Positions 38,701-50,516 of a stretch of 64,000 nt of DNA are shown here, one piece after another (positions within the stretch are counted from its first letter, which is position 1; every line of letters starts with the position of its first letter). Source of the DNA: Serilophus lunatus. Its lineage: Eukaryota > Chordata > Aves > Passeriformes > Eurylaimidae. The stretch is from assembly GCA_013399895.1 (NCBI GenBank), contig VXBA01000328.1, positions 186,001 through 250,000 of the forward strand, read 5' to 3'. The position numbers and the translations under genes are program-made. The notes under the pieces were generated by a model. That model searched no databases and had not been told where the DNA came from. It was given only the letters and a program-made list of their open reading frames with translations.

Positions 38701-40681
38701 CACCTGACTAATGCTTGCTGATTCAGAGAGGAATTGAAGAGGGAAATCTTTCCTCTGATTCAGTAAATAATTTCAAAGGGCCGTTCATACCTGGATGTCT
38801 AATGAACCATAAGGAGTATAAAGAAATGGCTATTGTTTCCCTGAAAAAGTACTAAGATCACAAGGATGCAGTGACCTACAACTGTCTCTTGCAGGTAATA
38901 AAGTTGATTTTAATTTACAAACTCCACTGATTCAGCAAAGGTAGTAAAACTTTTCAATGAGGCATAATAATTGGAAGTCAGAATGACTGTGTTCCACATG
39001 GTCATTCAGTTCTTTTAATCTGCTTTTCCCAGCATGTCTCACATTAAGGACTCAAAGCCTGTAAATCCTTCCACTCCACTGCAAGTGATTTGTACGTAAC
39101 AAGAAAACAGTCGGAAAGAAACATCTTCTTGTTCAAGGCACAACCAAAGCCCCAAGTCACAACAGAAACATGAAGTTCTAACAGAGGTTGCATGAGAGGG
39201 CAAATTGACAGCTCCGATTCTTCTCTATCCACAAGAGAACTGCACTAGTTAAAGTAACAACTTCCTTCCTTTTAAAGCCTTTGATTTAAGGAAACCCAAA
39301 CTCCTATTCCACAAAGCAGTAGACTGTTGTACACACCAGGTTATGCATAAGGCAGTAGACACACACAAAGGTAAGGGCAGCTTATTGGCATATATTTAAC
39401 TCTTTGTTATATAGAGATAAAATATGGCACAATTATCAGCCTCTTGTACCTGTAGTGGTATTGGGATTTCTATGAGGAAAGCTATTATGCCTACCTGAAC
39501 ATGACTCTCATCATTTCCTCAAACTGCTTGACAATATGCAGTTGAGTCATTAGGGTTTACAGGTCTTATTCAGCTAACAGATCTCTAACCTCTGCTACAC
39601 ATCTGTACTAGATAAAAAGGATATATTCTCATGAGAGATGCCTAACTCCAGCCTGCAACTTGATCAACACTGAGTGACAATTCTTCCTCATCTCCAACAT
39701 CTTTAGTGAAGTAGCATTTCTGTCAAGAGATTCCACACTTTCTCCCCCCTTCTTGTTACAGGTTGACCCCACAACACATTCCAGCAAAGATAACAGGCTC
39801 AAAACCGGGCTCCAATAAATTTTTATTATTCAGATCATCTCTTAAAAAAAACAACCAACCAAAAAAAACACAAAAAAACCAAAACCGCCTCAAGACTCAA
39901 GGGAACAAAAATTAAAAGCATTAGCTGCTCTAACTGGATGCTATGTATTGCAGCTTTCTTCCCACGTGAACAATTTCTGGTTTAATTGTTTGAAACATCT
40001 CGCCTCTACTCGATTTTTCTCTTGAATTTTTACCAGCTCCCTATTTCTGGGAGGCCGATGCCAGGTGCAGCAACAGCGCCCTCTCTCCGCTGCAGGGGAA
40101 ATGGCATCTCGTGCCTCTGCCCTCCAAGGGCTGCCTTCGGCTTTAGTTAAATTTAAACAAACATATTCAACATTTGCCCGGCAATACTCTGGCACCCAGA
40201 GAACAGTTTGTAAAAGTTCCTTATTCCTGCTGCACAAAACTCTTTAGCACGAGACTTGTTTTACTCTGGAAAAGTGACAAGTCACTTCTCGCTTCTTGAA
40301 AGTTGGTTTTTTTGTGGGGTTTTGGTTGGCTTTTTTAATTATTTGTTTGTTTCAAATTTCCCTCTTTAATCACCTCTGCGAAAAATGCCAATTACAACTC
40401 GTACCAGTTTTCTGCACCCTCACATGGAAAAGCACTTGCTGGTTTCTCCTTTCTCACCCCTGCAGCAAAGCGTCAATGTGGAAAAGGGATTTCAAAAATA
40501 GGAGCACAAACACTGACAAGTCCTCAAAGGTTTTTAAACTTTTATTTTGCCTCCATGTTTTCCCAGCTGCACTACTTAGAAGAAAAAAAAAAAAAAAAAA
40601 AAAAGGGCCCGCAAAGAACATTGCAAATTAAGAAAATGGAAAACTGCAGGAGGAGGAGGATGTGACTTTAGTTCGACTTAC
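32786..40681. other. Non-coding stretch, nothing recognised
   Basis: Nearly 8 kb of AT-rich DNA without recognisable genes. Minor elements: (CA)n of about six units near 32947, three 'tgaatttatct' units at about 36562-36596, poly(A) at about 36118-36129, and an A/C-rich tract at 39842-39885. On the minus-strand model from the CpG island this would be first-intron sequence. Confidence 0.5.
40583..40604 (+). repeat. Poly(A) tract, 22 A
   Basis: An uninterrupted A22 run immediately before 'gggcccgc', just outside the CpG island. Confidence 0.95.
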
Positions 40682-41385
40682 CAATTTTATGCAGCTGCGT
40701 ATTTTCCTACTTGCTTTTTACAGCGGCTGAGCTCAGTGCTCAGGAACGTCCATCCCGTGTCAAGGAGCCAGGCAGAGCGCTGATCCCCACGATGGATGCT
40801 GCTGGGCGAGTGGAGCCGGGGTGCCTGCTGCTGCTCCTGCTGCTGCGGCGGCAGCGGCTGCTGCTGCTACGTGCGCTCCCTCGGACCCGGACCAGGAACT
40901 GCTTCCCATTCCCCAGCCCCGCTCCAGCGCTGCGGGCTGCGGGAGGCAGGGCCGGCCCCTGCTACTGTGCTGTGCGCTCTTAAAGGGCCCTGCCCCTTGC
41001 CTGGCAGGAGCGCACGGAACCGGGAGCGCCGGCGCTGCTCGGGCGGGCGCCTGGGGGCTTCGGAGGACTGACCCCCGTCACAGCCACCTCCGTGCGGGGC
41101 GGCTTCTTGCGTGCCTCGGCAGCAAGAACAACACTCTTCTAGGCAGCTCTGCTTTCGAGGCTTTCAGGTGCTGTGGGGTCTAGTTTTTTCTCCCTCCACA
41201 CCCTCCGCAACGCCGGCGGAGCAGGAGGCGGCGGCTGCACCGCTCCTGGGCCGTGGGCGCAGGGTCCCATCCGCGGCTGGGACCCCCGTGGGGTGCAGGG
41301 CGCCCGCTCCAGTCTCCTGCTCCGCGGCACACGGTCCCCAGCCCATGATATGCAGCGGCACTGGGATGAGGGATATCCCTGGCAC
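40682..41385 (-). promoter_or_regulatory. CpG island, probable promoter and first exon
   Basis: From about 40720 to 41345 the sequence becomes GC-rich with more than 50 CpG dinucleotides counted by eye, whereas the flanking tens of kilobases have very few. It includes an Sp1-type GGGCGGG at 41041-41047 and several GCGC and CCGCGG steps. CpG islands in birds usually mark promoters. On the minus strand the island leads into a strong donor, G|GTAAGT (GT at 40681-40680), so a 5'-UTR exon ending at 40682 is plausible; the last ATG before that donor opens only a very short frame. On the + strand an ATG at 40792 begins a Leu-rich frame (MDAAGRVEPGCLLLLLLLRR), but this reflects CTG-rich sequence and has no strong donor. 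Direction is therefore favoured as minus but not settled. Confidence 0.6.
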
Positions 41386-44300
41386 TCGGCTCAGTTTAAC
41401 CTTAAGAGATTTTATTCCCTGTAATGGAGAGGATATGATTTAACTAAATAAAAAACCCTCATTTCCTAGTTTTTCCTCTGCATTCATTCTCCAGATAGCT
41501 TTAATCCCACGTAAACCACTGTTTCTAGCATGTTTTCTGTTTTCAGTCTTCACTTTCAACTATATTTGATATTAATAGCTAGATTAATACGGGAGAGTTG
41601 TCTGTTTTGTGTATGTTGCTGTCTGCAGTGGAAGAAACTGCATTCTCTGTTAAACAGAACCACTGAAACTCAGAGATAGTAATACCATCTGCAAAATCTC
41701 TCTCTTTTTTAACTCATGGAAATACATGGTTTGTTCTCTGTATGTGCAAGTCATTTGTTTTCATTACAATAACTGAATTCTCACGATGACAACACCAATC
41801 AACACGTATCACGAGGCAAAGTCATATATATACACAAATATGTGTATTTTTAGTGACACTTGTAGAGAAAACAAGTTACAGAGGAAAAATACTGCCTTCA
41901 AACTGTCAGGCCAAACCAAAAAAGAGGAGGCCAAGTCACTGCTGCCCTGTCCTCTCTACCTTTGCTGACACCAATGCACACACAACAAGCACAGAATGGG
42001 TACAACCTCTAGCAAGTCATTGGGTCTTTTGATTTCTTTGGTCCTATGGAGAAGGACATGGGCACAAAGCAAAATGATAATGGCCCATCACAAACAGGCT
42101 CAGTAGGTACCCGCTAACTACTAGTACATAAAACTTCTGCCCCATAAGCAAAGCAGCCATTTGGCCACATTACTAAATTATAATATTCAGAACTATTAGC
42201 CTTGTATTAAACCACAGGGACCCATCAGCGTTCCACTAGCATGAGCTGTACTATGCTCCTGCTTTTCTCAGCATAAGCCTGGGAAAGTTTTATATAATTT
42301 ATACATGCAAATTATATGTGATGCATTGTAGGAGGGATCTTACAAATCCATCAGTCTTCCCCTCCCCTCCATTGACACATTTCTGTTGATCTATTAATTG
42401 TCAGTTTCCATCTCTTCCTACTACTTTTTTTGCCTCATCCTCCAAGTCCTTCCCCATTTACTCGCTGTTTCCTCCTTCTATATGCCAGGTACTTCTGTAG
42501 CTGATTTCTACCTTTTGAGCTCCATCTAACCCCCTTCTCCCCTCTATCCCCTCAGTTTCTCATTTGAAGAGGAAAGAAGAACTGAAAGGAGATCTGGAAA
42601 GAATAAACTGATTCCTTCTCTTGCATCCCTCTCCTTCCTTCAACCAAGGTCCTGGAGCCAGAGGCCTGTATGCAGCCCTAGAAACTAACTTGCAGCAGCA
42701 GGCCCAGGGCAAGGGTTATGCAGGCCCACATTTCCAATACTATCTCCCTTCTCACTTTAGCACAGTGAACCATGTAACACGATACAATGTAACCAAGGTA
42801 AATGGCCGTTGCCCCTTTGTTCAAAGTTAATAAAGTTATTTAAAGTTATTAAGTTATTAAAGTTATTTAAGACAAAGCTTGTCATCCATTTGATGCCTTA
42901 GCTAAGGTTATTCTGATATGTTCAAAACAGTAAGAGGCTCTACGAGACAACACGCTAAGGTGCTGCAGTGGACGGGAATTGAATGGCAATGATGGAGAGA
43001 AATCGGGGCCGGNACACAAAAAACAAGAACATGCAAAACACCAGAAAGTGCCTAGCAGGAAACAGGCTTCTGCCACTGGAAGAATGATCTAACCACCATA
43101 AATGTTAAGATAAAAGAAGGAATATCTGCTCTTCCTTACATATGTTCCTCCTTATTCTCCTCATAATCCCATGTGAAAGCTGGCCCCGTCTTACCGCAGC
43201 ATCTGGATGTTCCATTGACAGAGCATTGTCTAATGGTTACAGCACAACTCCTGGTTTCTATTACTGGCTGTAGGAGAAATGTGTATATTAAATAAAATAC
43301 ATAGAATTCAAATATGCTTCAACATTTATTCATCAGTAAATGAAACTAGAAAAATCTCTGGTTCTTACTGTGACTCTTCTTTCCCCAATAACAGAAATGT
43401 ACATTAAACTCGGGTGTTACATACTTCAGTACTTGCATTAGTAACAGTTTGGGATGAAAGCTGACAGAGAAGCCAGCTTTTTATGATGAAACACTGAACT
43501 AGAGATACTTAAGTGAACACTGAAGTATTGCAGTTTGCAAATATGTTTGATTCTGCAGAGCAATCCACTTGCATAGAAAGTTCCATTTAATAGGAATTAT
43601 TTTGGTGTCTTAGATTATAGGAGACAGCAAAACAAGAAGTCATGCCAAAGTCCCCAAGAAAAAGGTACATTTGTCTTTCTGAACAGTGTATCACATGAGA
43701 TCTTCTTTCCAAGACAGTACAAACATACCTTCAAAGACAACTCCTTTTGAATTTTCTTTTAATTAAAGAAATCACCTGCCTATTTTCACAAGCATTTTTA
43801 AGTCCTGAAGAACACGGTCAAAACCCAAAAGCTGTCGTGCTATCAGTGTATAAGGGCTCAGAATAGTAAAGAGTGAAAAGACAAGGGGAAAGAGACATAC
43901 AAAACCTAATAGATTATTTGCAGCTCAAAAGCAGATTCCCTTCAGAAGGCAGGAGCTAAAGCTGCTCTGGGATGTTGCTCCACTTCTGGAGATACAAACA
44001 GTTTGTTAGATCCCTTGTTGAAACAAAAGGACACGGATATATTAATCTAACAACAAAAGTGACCATTGTGAAAGGAGACCCAGTGCCAGGCTGCCTGCTC
44101 CATCTGACAATGAGCTTAAACACCATGGCTCTGTGCACTTGGCTGCACGCCTTGCCTGACACCACCACCCAGTGCAGCCATAGGGTCTGCAGCTGAATCA
44201 CCACAGGGTACAGAACTACCAAGATTTTCATACCCTCCCTACAGGGATTGTTTCTGCGGGTCTCCCACTCTCCAAAATGCCACACGATGTTTTGAGCATC

Positions 44301-46016
44301 TCTTGAGTGTGACATGCAGTACTATACACTAACATTGGATGTAACACAGCAAAGGATCCGTCACTATCCTTACTTATAACAAACCATATGAAATTCTGTC
44401 TCTTGTTGCTGAGCGGTTGAAAAGAAGCATATCTAGTGAATACAATAGAAATACATGTATATTCATTTAGTTATTATAATTCTAAATTTATTTTTATCTT
44501 TGAGCTCAAACCACAACAATGGATCTAAGGTCTGGATTCCACTCCTACTGACTGCCAGATGAATAAAGGTGGAAATACGCTCCAATTCAGGCACATACAT
44601 AGATTTTCAGTAACTTGCAGGAAAATCTAAAAAATGTCTATACAAGGGAACAGGGAAAGGGAAAGGCTATTTCTACTTCTTATTCTTATACAGGGTATAG
44701 GCCAGATCCTTTATTCTGGCTGACTTCTGGTTAGCACAAAAGCAAAGGGAAAAAGTAATGCCAGTTTTTTTAACTATCCTTGTAACTCTGTGGTCTATAA
44801 GCTGATGGAGGTGTGTTAAAACCCTGATGCCAACTTAGAATAGCCTTGGGATTTTGCAAATAATGATTAGCTACTAATGGATCCTGAAACAGCTGCTTAG
44901 CAGGGTGAAAGCTCCAGCTAAATATCCTCCTCTTTACAAAATTGGTGACAGAGCCATCATACTGCTCCCATTCTACTTAGGAAACTTAATTCCTTCAAAA
45001 ATTGCTTCAGTATTGCCAGTTCTGTGTGCTTCTAAGCGCCTTGTAGCATCTCAGTGGAAAAAGATAGCTGGAGCAACAAGGTCTAGCTCCAACTCTGATG
45101 CTGGGCAGGGGACAACATTGCTAACCATGTATTCTTTGCAAAAGAGCTAGAAGGATTAGTTACAGTTGGTGTGGCTTGATAAACTGATTATTCATATTCT
45201 CTGAAATTTACATGCAAACTATTCAGCAGCACTGATCCTAGTAAGAAGCTGAAATCAATTAGGAAGGCAGTTGACCTTATTATAGCAATTAATTGCAAAT
45301 GACATTTAGTTTCAGTATTTGATGACCAAGTCCTTTATTCTGGCTTTAGGGGCTTTGGCAGTTTGTTTTTTTCTGTTTTGTTTTCAATTTTTTTCCCCCT
45401 TCTTTTCCCTTCATTACACCACTCTCAACTCACTTTCTTAGACATAACTTCCATCACATTGAATCTGTCCTATTTTGTGACATATGCTTTCCTGGAAAAT
45501 ATTTGACTTTCTTTACAGGAATTCTTGTATGCTTAGGAGTCCTGGAAATGGGACAGTGTTCCTACGGAAAGGTGGCTCCTTATTTCTATGCAAAGGATGC
45601 CGAATTGCTTTCCTGGAAATCTGCTTGACTGTGAGGGTAAGGATAGGAGAGAAAAAAAATGTAAGCATTTCTGTTGTATTTGGCAAGAGGGTTGAGTTTA
45701 CTGGGGTTGCAGAGCACCAATGTTCCAGTGAGGTGCTAAGTAGTACATGTGTGATTACCAGAAAGACTGGGTTGCTCTGGAGACAAAAATTACATTGCTT
45801 TCTCTGTGAAGCAGTTGACTAAAGAGGGGCACACCCAGATTCTGCATGGTTTAATTCTGTCATGACTGTTCGAGCCAGAGGGAGACTTGGTGTATGCCAA
45901 GAGAGCAGCACATATTTAACTAGATGGTGGCCCTGATTCTATGCAAGGTATTCATGCACAGAGACTGGGCTCCTAAACCCATTGTTTCCTCCTGAACCAC
46001 TGCACATACAGAAACT
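41386..46016. other. Non-coding stretch, nothing recognised
   Basis: AT-rich. Contains an AAAGTTATT-type degenerate tandem tract at 42823-42870 and one ambiguous base at 43013. The longest frames (about 110-120 codons) show no domain I recognise. Confidence 0.5.
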
Positions 46017-46078
46017 GGTCACCTAGAGAGATGCAGCTAATCAAGAAGGTCACCTAGAGGGATGTAGCTAATCAAGAA
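46017..46078. repeat. Tandem duplication, 2 x 31 bp
   Basis: Units 46017-46047 and 46048-46078 begin 'ggtcacctagag' and end 'agctaatcaagaa', with two mismatches. A recent local duplication. Confidence 0.9.
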
Positions 46079-46763
46079 TGAATTAGTTTCCTGGAAGACT
46101 TCAAAAATGTAAAATAATAATATTTGAAAATTATAGGGAGTAAATCTGTTCCTCTTGGATACACATTCATACATAGGTAGAGAACTGGATCTGTGAGTAA
46201 AACATAATATTTCATTTCATGTAACAGAATCTGAAGTTTAGCACTTTTATTTTTTGTAATGGGTGTCCATGACTTCTATTAGGTTTGGAAACCATTTAGG
46301 ATATTGCCAAGCGGAGTATTATGCCTATGTAGACAACTACAGGAAACTTTTTGTTCAGTTCATCAGGCATATGACTGAGCTTGAGCCCTGGCAACTGATT
46401 CACCACTGCCTTGCTGCTTGGTGTACTCATTCACATCAGTGTGAAGCATGCACCTTCTTAACTCAGCCACATTTTACACTCGCATCGCACTCATTGAAAT
46501 ACTGCTGCAAAGTTGGTGTCAGTAGAGAACTCGATCACAGGACTTCACAGGATTTTGGATCCCATAAAGTGAAAATACCATGGGAAGAAAAGATTTCACA
46601 TTATTTTGTCTCTGTAAATGGCTGTTGCAAACACTACAAGAGAAATAGAAAGGAAACTGAAGGTCATGAGACATTAGGTGTAATTAGGCTTCATGCACTA
46701 ATGGAATGCACAAGTTCTTAACACTGAGGGATTCTAAATTGCACCAAGGTGGAAGATGCTGAC

Positions 46764-46896
46764 AAAAAGAAGAGAGAGGAAGAGAGAAAGAAAGAGAGAA
46801 GGAGAGGAAAAGAGAAAGAAGGAAAGGAAAGGGAAAGGGAAAGGGAAAGGGAAAGGGAAAGGGAAAGGGAAAGGGAAAGAAAGAAAGAAAAGAAGG
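46764..46896 (+). repeat. 133-nt homopurine tract with (GGGAAA)8
   Basis: Every base from 46764 to 46896 is A or G. It begins as GA/GAAA-rich sequence, contains eight perfect GGGAAA units at 46831-46878, then GAAA units. Such tracts can form triplex (H-DNA), and the eight G3 runs with AAA loops match the quadruplex pattern. The overlapping frame of Glu/Arg/Lys repeats is an artefact. Confidence 0.95.
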
Positions 46897-47280
46897 CTAG
46901 ATTAGTATTTCCAGTAAGCCTATTTGCTAACTTACAAGAAATGCCTTCAGTTTAGACTATGGTTGTAATCAAAACCAAGTTAATGTGCTGGACTTCTGAT
47001 AGGATAACAGTGTGACTAACACTTCTAGCATGGTCTAGATAAATTTCTATTCTGTTGAAATGGTGATGGGGTAAAGAGACACGTAGGGTTTTGGGTTACA
47101 ATTTTTATGCCATTAGGATATATGTTGCTTCTAAACACATCTTGTTTGTCAATAATTGGGGCTAGTGAGGCCCTATCTGCTGCAGCCTTGCTCTAAAGTT
47201 GTAAAACTGCCCCACCACCTTGCAATAGGCAGAAGATTCCTCTTGCCTGATGAATGTAGAAAACACCATGTATGTTTAAG

Positions 47281-47294
47281 AAAAAAAAAAAAAA
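47281..47294 (+). repeat. Poly(A) tract, 14 A
   Basis: Uninterrupted A14. A short (TC)n run follows at about 47398-47415. Confidence 0.9.
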
Positions 47295-47784
47295 GGTGAT
47301 AGCTAAAATTCTGTTCCCTGGTATTCTGTTCCTCTCCTATTCTCTGTATGAAAATCAGAACTAACCTGGATGGATCTGTGTAGTTTCTGACTTATTCTTC
47401 TCTCTCTCTCTCTCTGTAGGACTCTGTTCAGTTCATGTCCTCACTGTGTAGGAAGATCCCCCCTTCAGATGAGTTAGTACAAGTTAGTACAGCTGTTTTG
47501 ATAGTAGAGAAGGTCTTCTGGAGAAACAATTGCAAATAAATAGTTCCTTTTAGTTTTCTATCAATATAAAAGGCATCTTCAGTATTTTTTTCACTTCCAA
47601 AATAAATTACAAAAGAAATATGTACAGAAGTTCCTGTATGGTCTTTTAATTTCTAAAAAGGGCTGGTCTTCCAGTGTTCTGATGAAACTTTGTCTTATTC
47701 CATGCTTGACACTAAGCAAGAGAAGATGCAGGTAGTAGATGCTGTTTTGACATATAAGGGCAAGAAAACACCTAAAGGCTTCTG

Positions 47785-48077
47785 ATCTTTTCTCTGTGGT
47801 GACCAGTGACAGGATGTGAGGGACTGGCCTGAAGCTGTGTCACTGGAAGTTTAGGTTGGATATTAGGAAAAAGTTCTTCACTCAGAGAGTGGTTGGGCGT
47901 TGGAACAGGCTCCACAGGGAAACGGTCCCAGCACCAAGCCTGACAGAGTTCAAGAAGTGTTTGGATGACACTCTCAGGCACATGGTGTGATTCTTGGAGA
48001 TGGTCCTTTTCAGGGCTAAGAGTTGGACTCGATGTTCCTTATGGATCCCTTCCAACTCTGCATATTCTGTGATTCTT
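47785..48077 (+). mobile_element. Younger CR1 3' end with ORF2 C-terminus
   Basis: This is the only CR1 in sense on the + strand. The frame through 47842-47989 encodes the C-terminal end of the CR1 ORF2 polyprotein, including WKFRLDIRKKFFTQRVVGRW, with no stop until the natural terminator TGA at 47987-47989. The 3' UTR follows ('gttggactcgatgttcctta', 'tcccttccaactctg') and the diagnostic tail 'tattctgtgattctt'. One stop precedes the conserved block. The element is 5'-truncated near 47785, as usual for CR1. The well-preserved C-terminus and tail imply a more recent insertion than the other copies. Confidence 0.93.
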
Positions 48078-49075
48078 TGCAGAAGCACTCAACAATGCTC
48101 TCAATATACTCTACAATCAAGCCAAATACGAATATCTCACATGTACCATTTTATCTTCAAAAGTGATTGCATCTGTATTGCAGACAAATTGTTGGTCTGT
48201 TACCCTACACATCAACTTTGAGTATAGGGATCATAAGTGATCATTGATAAAGAAAAAAACCCCAAATTTTTCTACATAAATTTTGATTAACATATAAAAG
48301 ATGTTTTTCAGCCTATACAGAACTATTGGCTTTGTCTTCTTTCTATCAGCTGCTCTAGACAGATGACTTTCAGGATTTAGGAGGAAATCTGTTATGAATT
48401 ATTTGCTTTTATCATTCAGCTAATTTTCTTGTTGTTGGGTTTTTTTCATTATTTTTTATTAAAGCCAAATGATTGCGCTCCAGGACATTCCACAAATGCT
48501 GCTGTACTGTCATTTTAGGAAATACCATTAAAGCAGCCTTTTCCTTGTTTGCTTCCTATGGTATTTAACTAAGCTGTTTTAAAAGAAACATCACTAGAAT
48601 TGTCAATTCCTCCATGTGTGCCCTAAGGTTATTCATAGACACTGTAGTCTTTCGGGAATAAGAGAAAAGCAAGGCTGTTTTCTCTTCATTAACCCCATTT
48701 TTCACCAAAGTAACAATTTCAAGTTTAACACAGGTCTATGGACACTAGCCAAATTCAGATCTCTATTTTTAATTTTTTTTTTAATAATTTTTTCCTCTGC
48801 AAGAATTTGATTATAGTGAAAGATACCACACTAGAAACATAAAAGAGTGAAGTCCTCTATCCAACCTCAAATAGTATATAGCACAGAAAGCAATTCTACC
48901 ATTCCTTTTCCCCTGAAAAAGTCTTTCACCACAACTTATTTTTGTTCTGGCATAACTTATTTTAAGAGGATATGGGACAGTACTTCCCAGTAGTACTTGG
49001 CCCTAGATAGTAAGTGCTAGCTATGATCACAGTTCTTGAGCTGCTTCGAGTCAGTCATGAGAAAAAATAGATTCA
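48078..49075. other. Non-coding stretch, nothing recognised
   Basis: AT-rich, with T-rich runs around 48763-48794. No gene or repeat recognised. Confidence 0.5.
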
Positions 49076-50270
49076 GGTATGACAGAGCACAGAACAGCTG
49101 GGGTTGAAAGAGACTTCAGGCAATCATTTGCCCCAGACCCAGTGCTCAGAGTGAAGGGCAACAAGAGAATGTTGCCTGGAGTGCCCATGCAGGATTTGAA
49201 TATCTCTACACATGAAACCTCCACAATTTCCCTGAGCAAGTCATTCCAGTGTTTTGATCACTCACACATTAAACATTTTTTCTTATGTTTAAGTGGAATT
49301 TCCTATATTTCAGTTTGTGCCCATGAGCTCTCATCCTGCTACTGGGCACAACAGGAAAGCATGTGGCTCCCTCTTCTTTACTCCACCCACTATCATGTGT
49401 TTGTGCATATCAATAAGCAGTCCCAGGTCTCTCAGCCTCCTCATGTGTCAGATATACCAACCTTTTAATCATCTTTGTGCCCTTTGTTGCACTCCCTCCA
49501 ATGTGTCCATCTCCTTCTTGCACTGTCGAACCCCAGAACCAGGCACAGCCTTCCACATGTGTCCCACCAGTGCTGAGCAGAGGGGAAGGATCACCTGTTT
49601 TAACTTGCTGGCAGTTTTTATTAATACAGTCCAGAGACTGTTGGCATTCTTTACCACAAGGGTACATTTGAGACTGATGTTCAAATTGTTGCCTACAAAA
49701 ACTCCAGGTCTTTTTGAACAAAGTTGTTTTGCAGTTGTTTGGCCCCAGTCTGAACTGATCCATGACGTTTTTCCTCCCCAGGGACAGGACTTGGAATTTT
49801 ATTTTGTCAAATATTATGAGATTTCTTTTGAGGTGCCTCCAAAAAGCAGCATGACCATCCATCTACCAATCTTCCTTCCCAGTTTTATGTTGTCTTTAAA
49901 CTTGCTGAGGGTATACATGGTCCCATTATCCAGGTAACTGATGAAGATATTAAACAGTTTTGGATCCCAGTACTGACCCTACAATACTCTGTTTGTGTGG
50001 CGTGCAGCTGATCTGTTTGCTGCTGACCTCAACCTTTCAAGCCCAGCAGCTCAGCCAGCTACTTAAGCCATGTCACTGATCACTTACCTAGCTCACACTT
50101 CATCAGTTTGTCAATGAGGATATTATCTAAAAGTATCAAAACCCTTTTCTAAAGTCAAGATAAACAGCCTCTGCCACTCTCCCCATATCCACCAAGCCAT
50201 TTATCTCATCACAGAAGGCTATTAGGATGGTCAGGCATGATTTCTCCTTATGGATTTGTGCTGACTACTT

Positions 50271-50400
50271 ACAGAATCACAGAATCGATTAGGTTGGTAA
50301 GAGCTCTGAGATCATTGAGTCCAGTCTTTGACCTAACACCACCCTGCAAACTAGACCACGGCACTTAGCACCATATCCAGTCTCTATCTAAATACCTCCC
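50271..50400 (-). mobile_element. CR1 3' fragment nested in the older CR1
   Basis: The + strand reads 'acagaatcacagaatcgatt' then 'aggttgg', 'gatcattgagtccagtcttt', 'gacctaacaccaccctgcaa' and 'ctagaccacggcacttagca', the antisense of an avian CR1 3' end. The host element resumes at about 50401 ('ggtcaccttctcgtccttta'). Only about 130 bp were inserted, in the same orientation as the host. Confidence 0.88.
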
Positions 50401-50476
50401 GGTCACCTTCTCGTCCTTTATATGTTTGGAAATGGTTTCTAGGTTGTTTGCACCATCACCTTCCTACGAAGTGAGA

Positions 50477-50516
50477 TGAGGCTGTCCTCCCAGTCGTGAG
50501 GCTGTCCTCCCAGTCG
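50477..50516. repeat. Perfect 2 x 20 bp tandem duplication
   Basis: The unit tgaggctgtcctcccagtcg occurs twice without mismatch (50477-50496, 50497-50516) inside the decayed CR1 RT region. CR1 itself does not repeat here, so this is a recent local slippage event, or an assembly artefact. Confidence 0.95.

Noticed and set aside
40792..40983. Leu-rich signal-peptide-like frame on the + strand of the CpG island
   Set aside because: The leucines come from CTG-rich sequence. Leu-rich, Ala-rich and Cys-rich readings are all open in different frames, and there is no strong downstream donor. Kept only as an alternative for the island's direction.
46749..46955. Glu/Arg/Lys-rich 68-codon frame
   Set aside because: It is generated by the homopurine microsatellite.
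49293..49937. 214-codon + strand frame
   Set aside because: It is antisense to the decayed CR1 reverse-transcriptase region, and the true coding direction is the minus strand.
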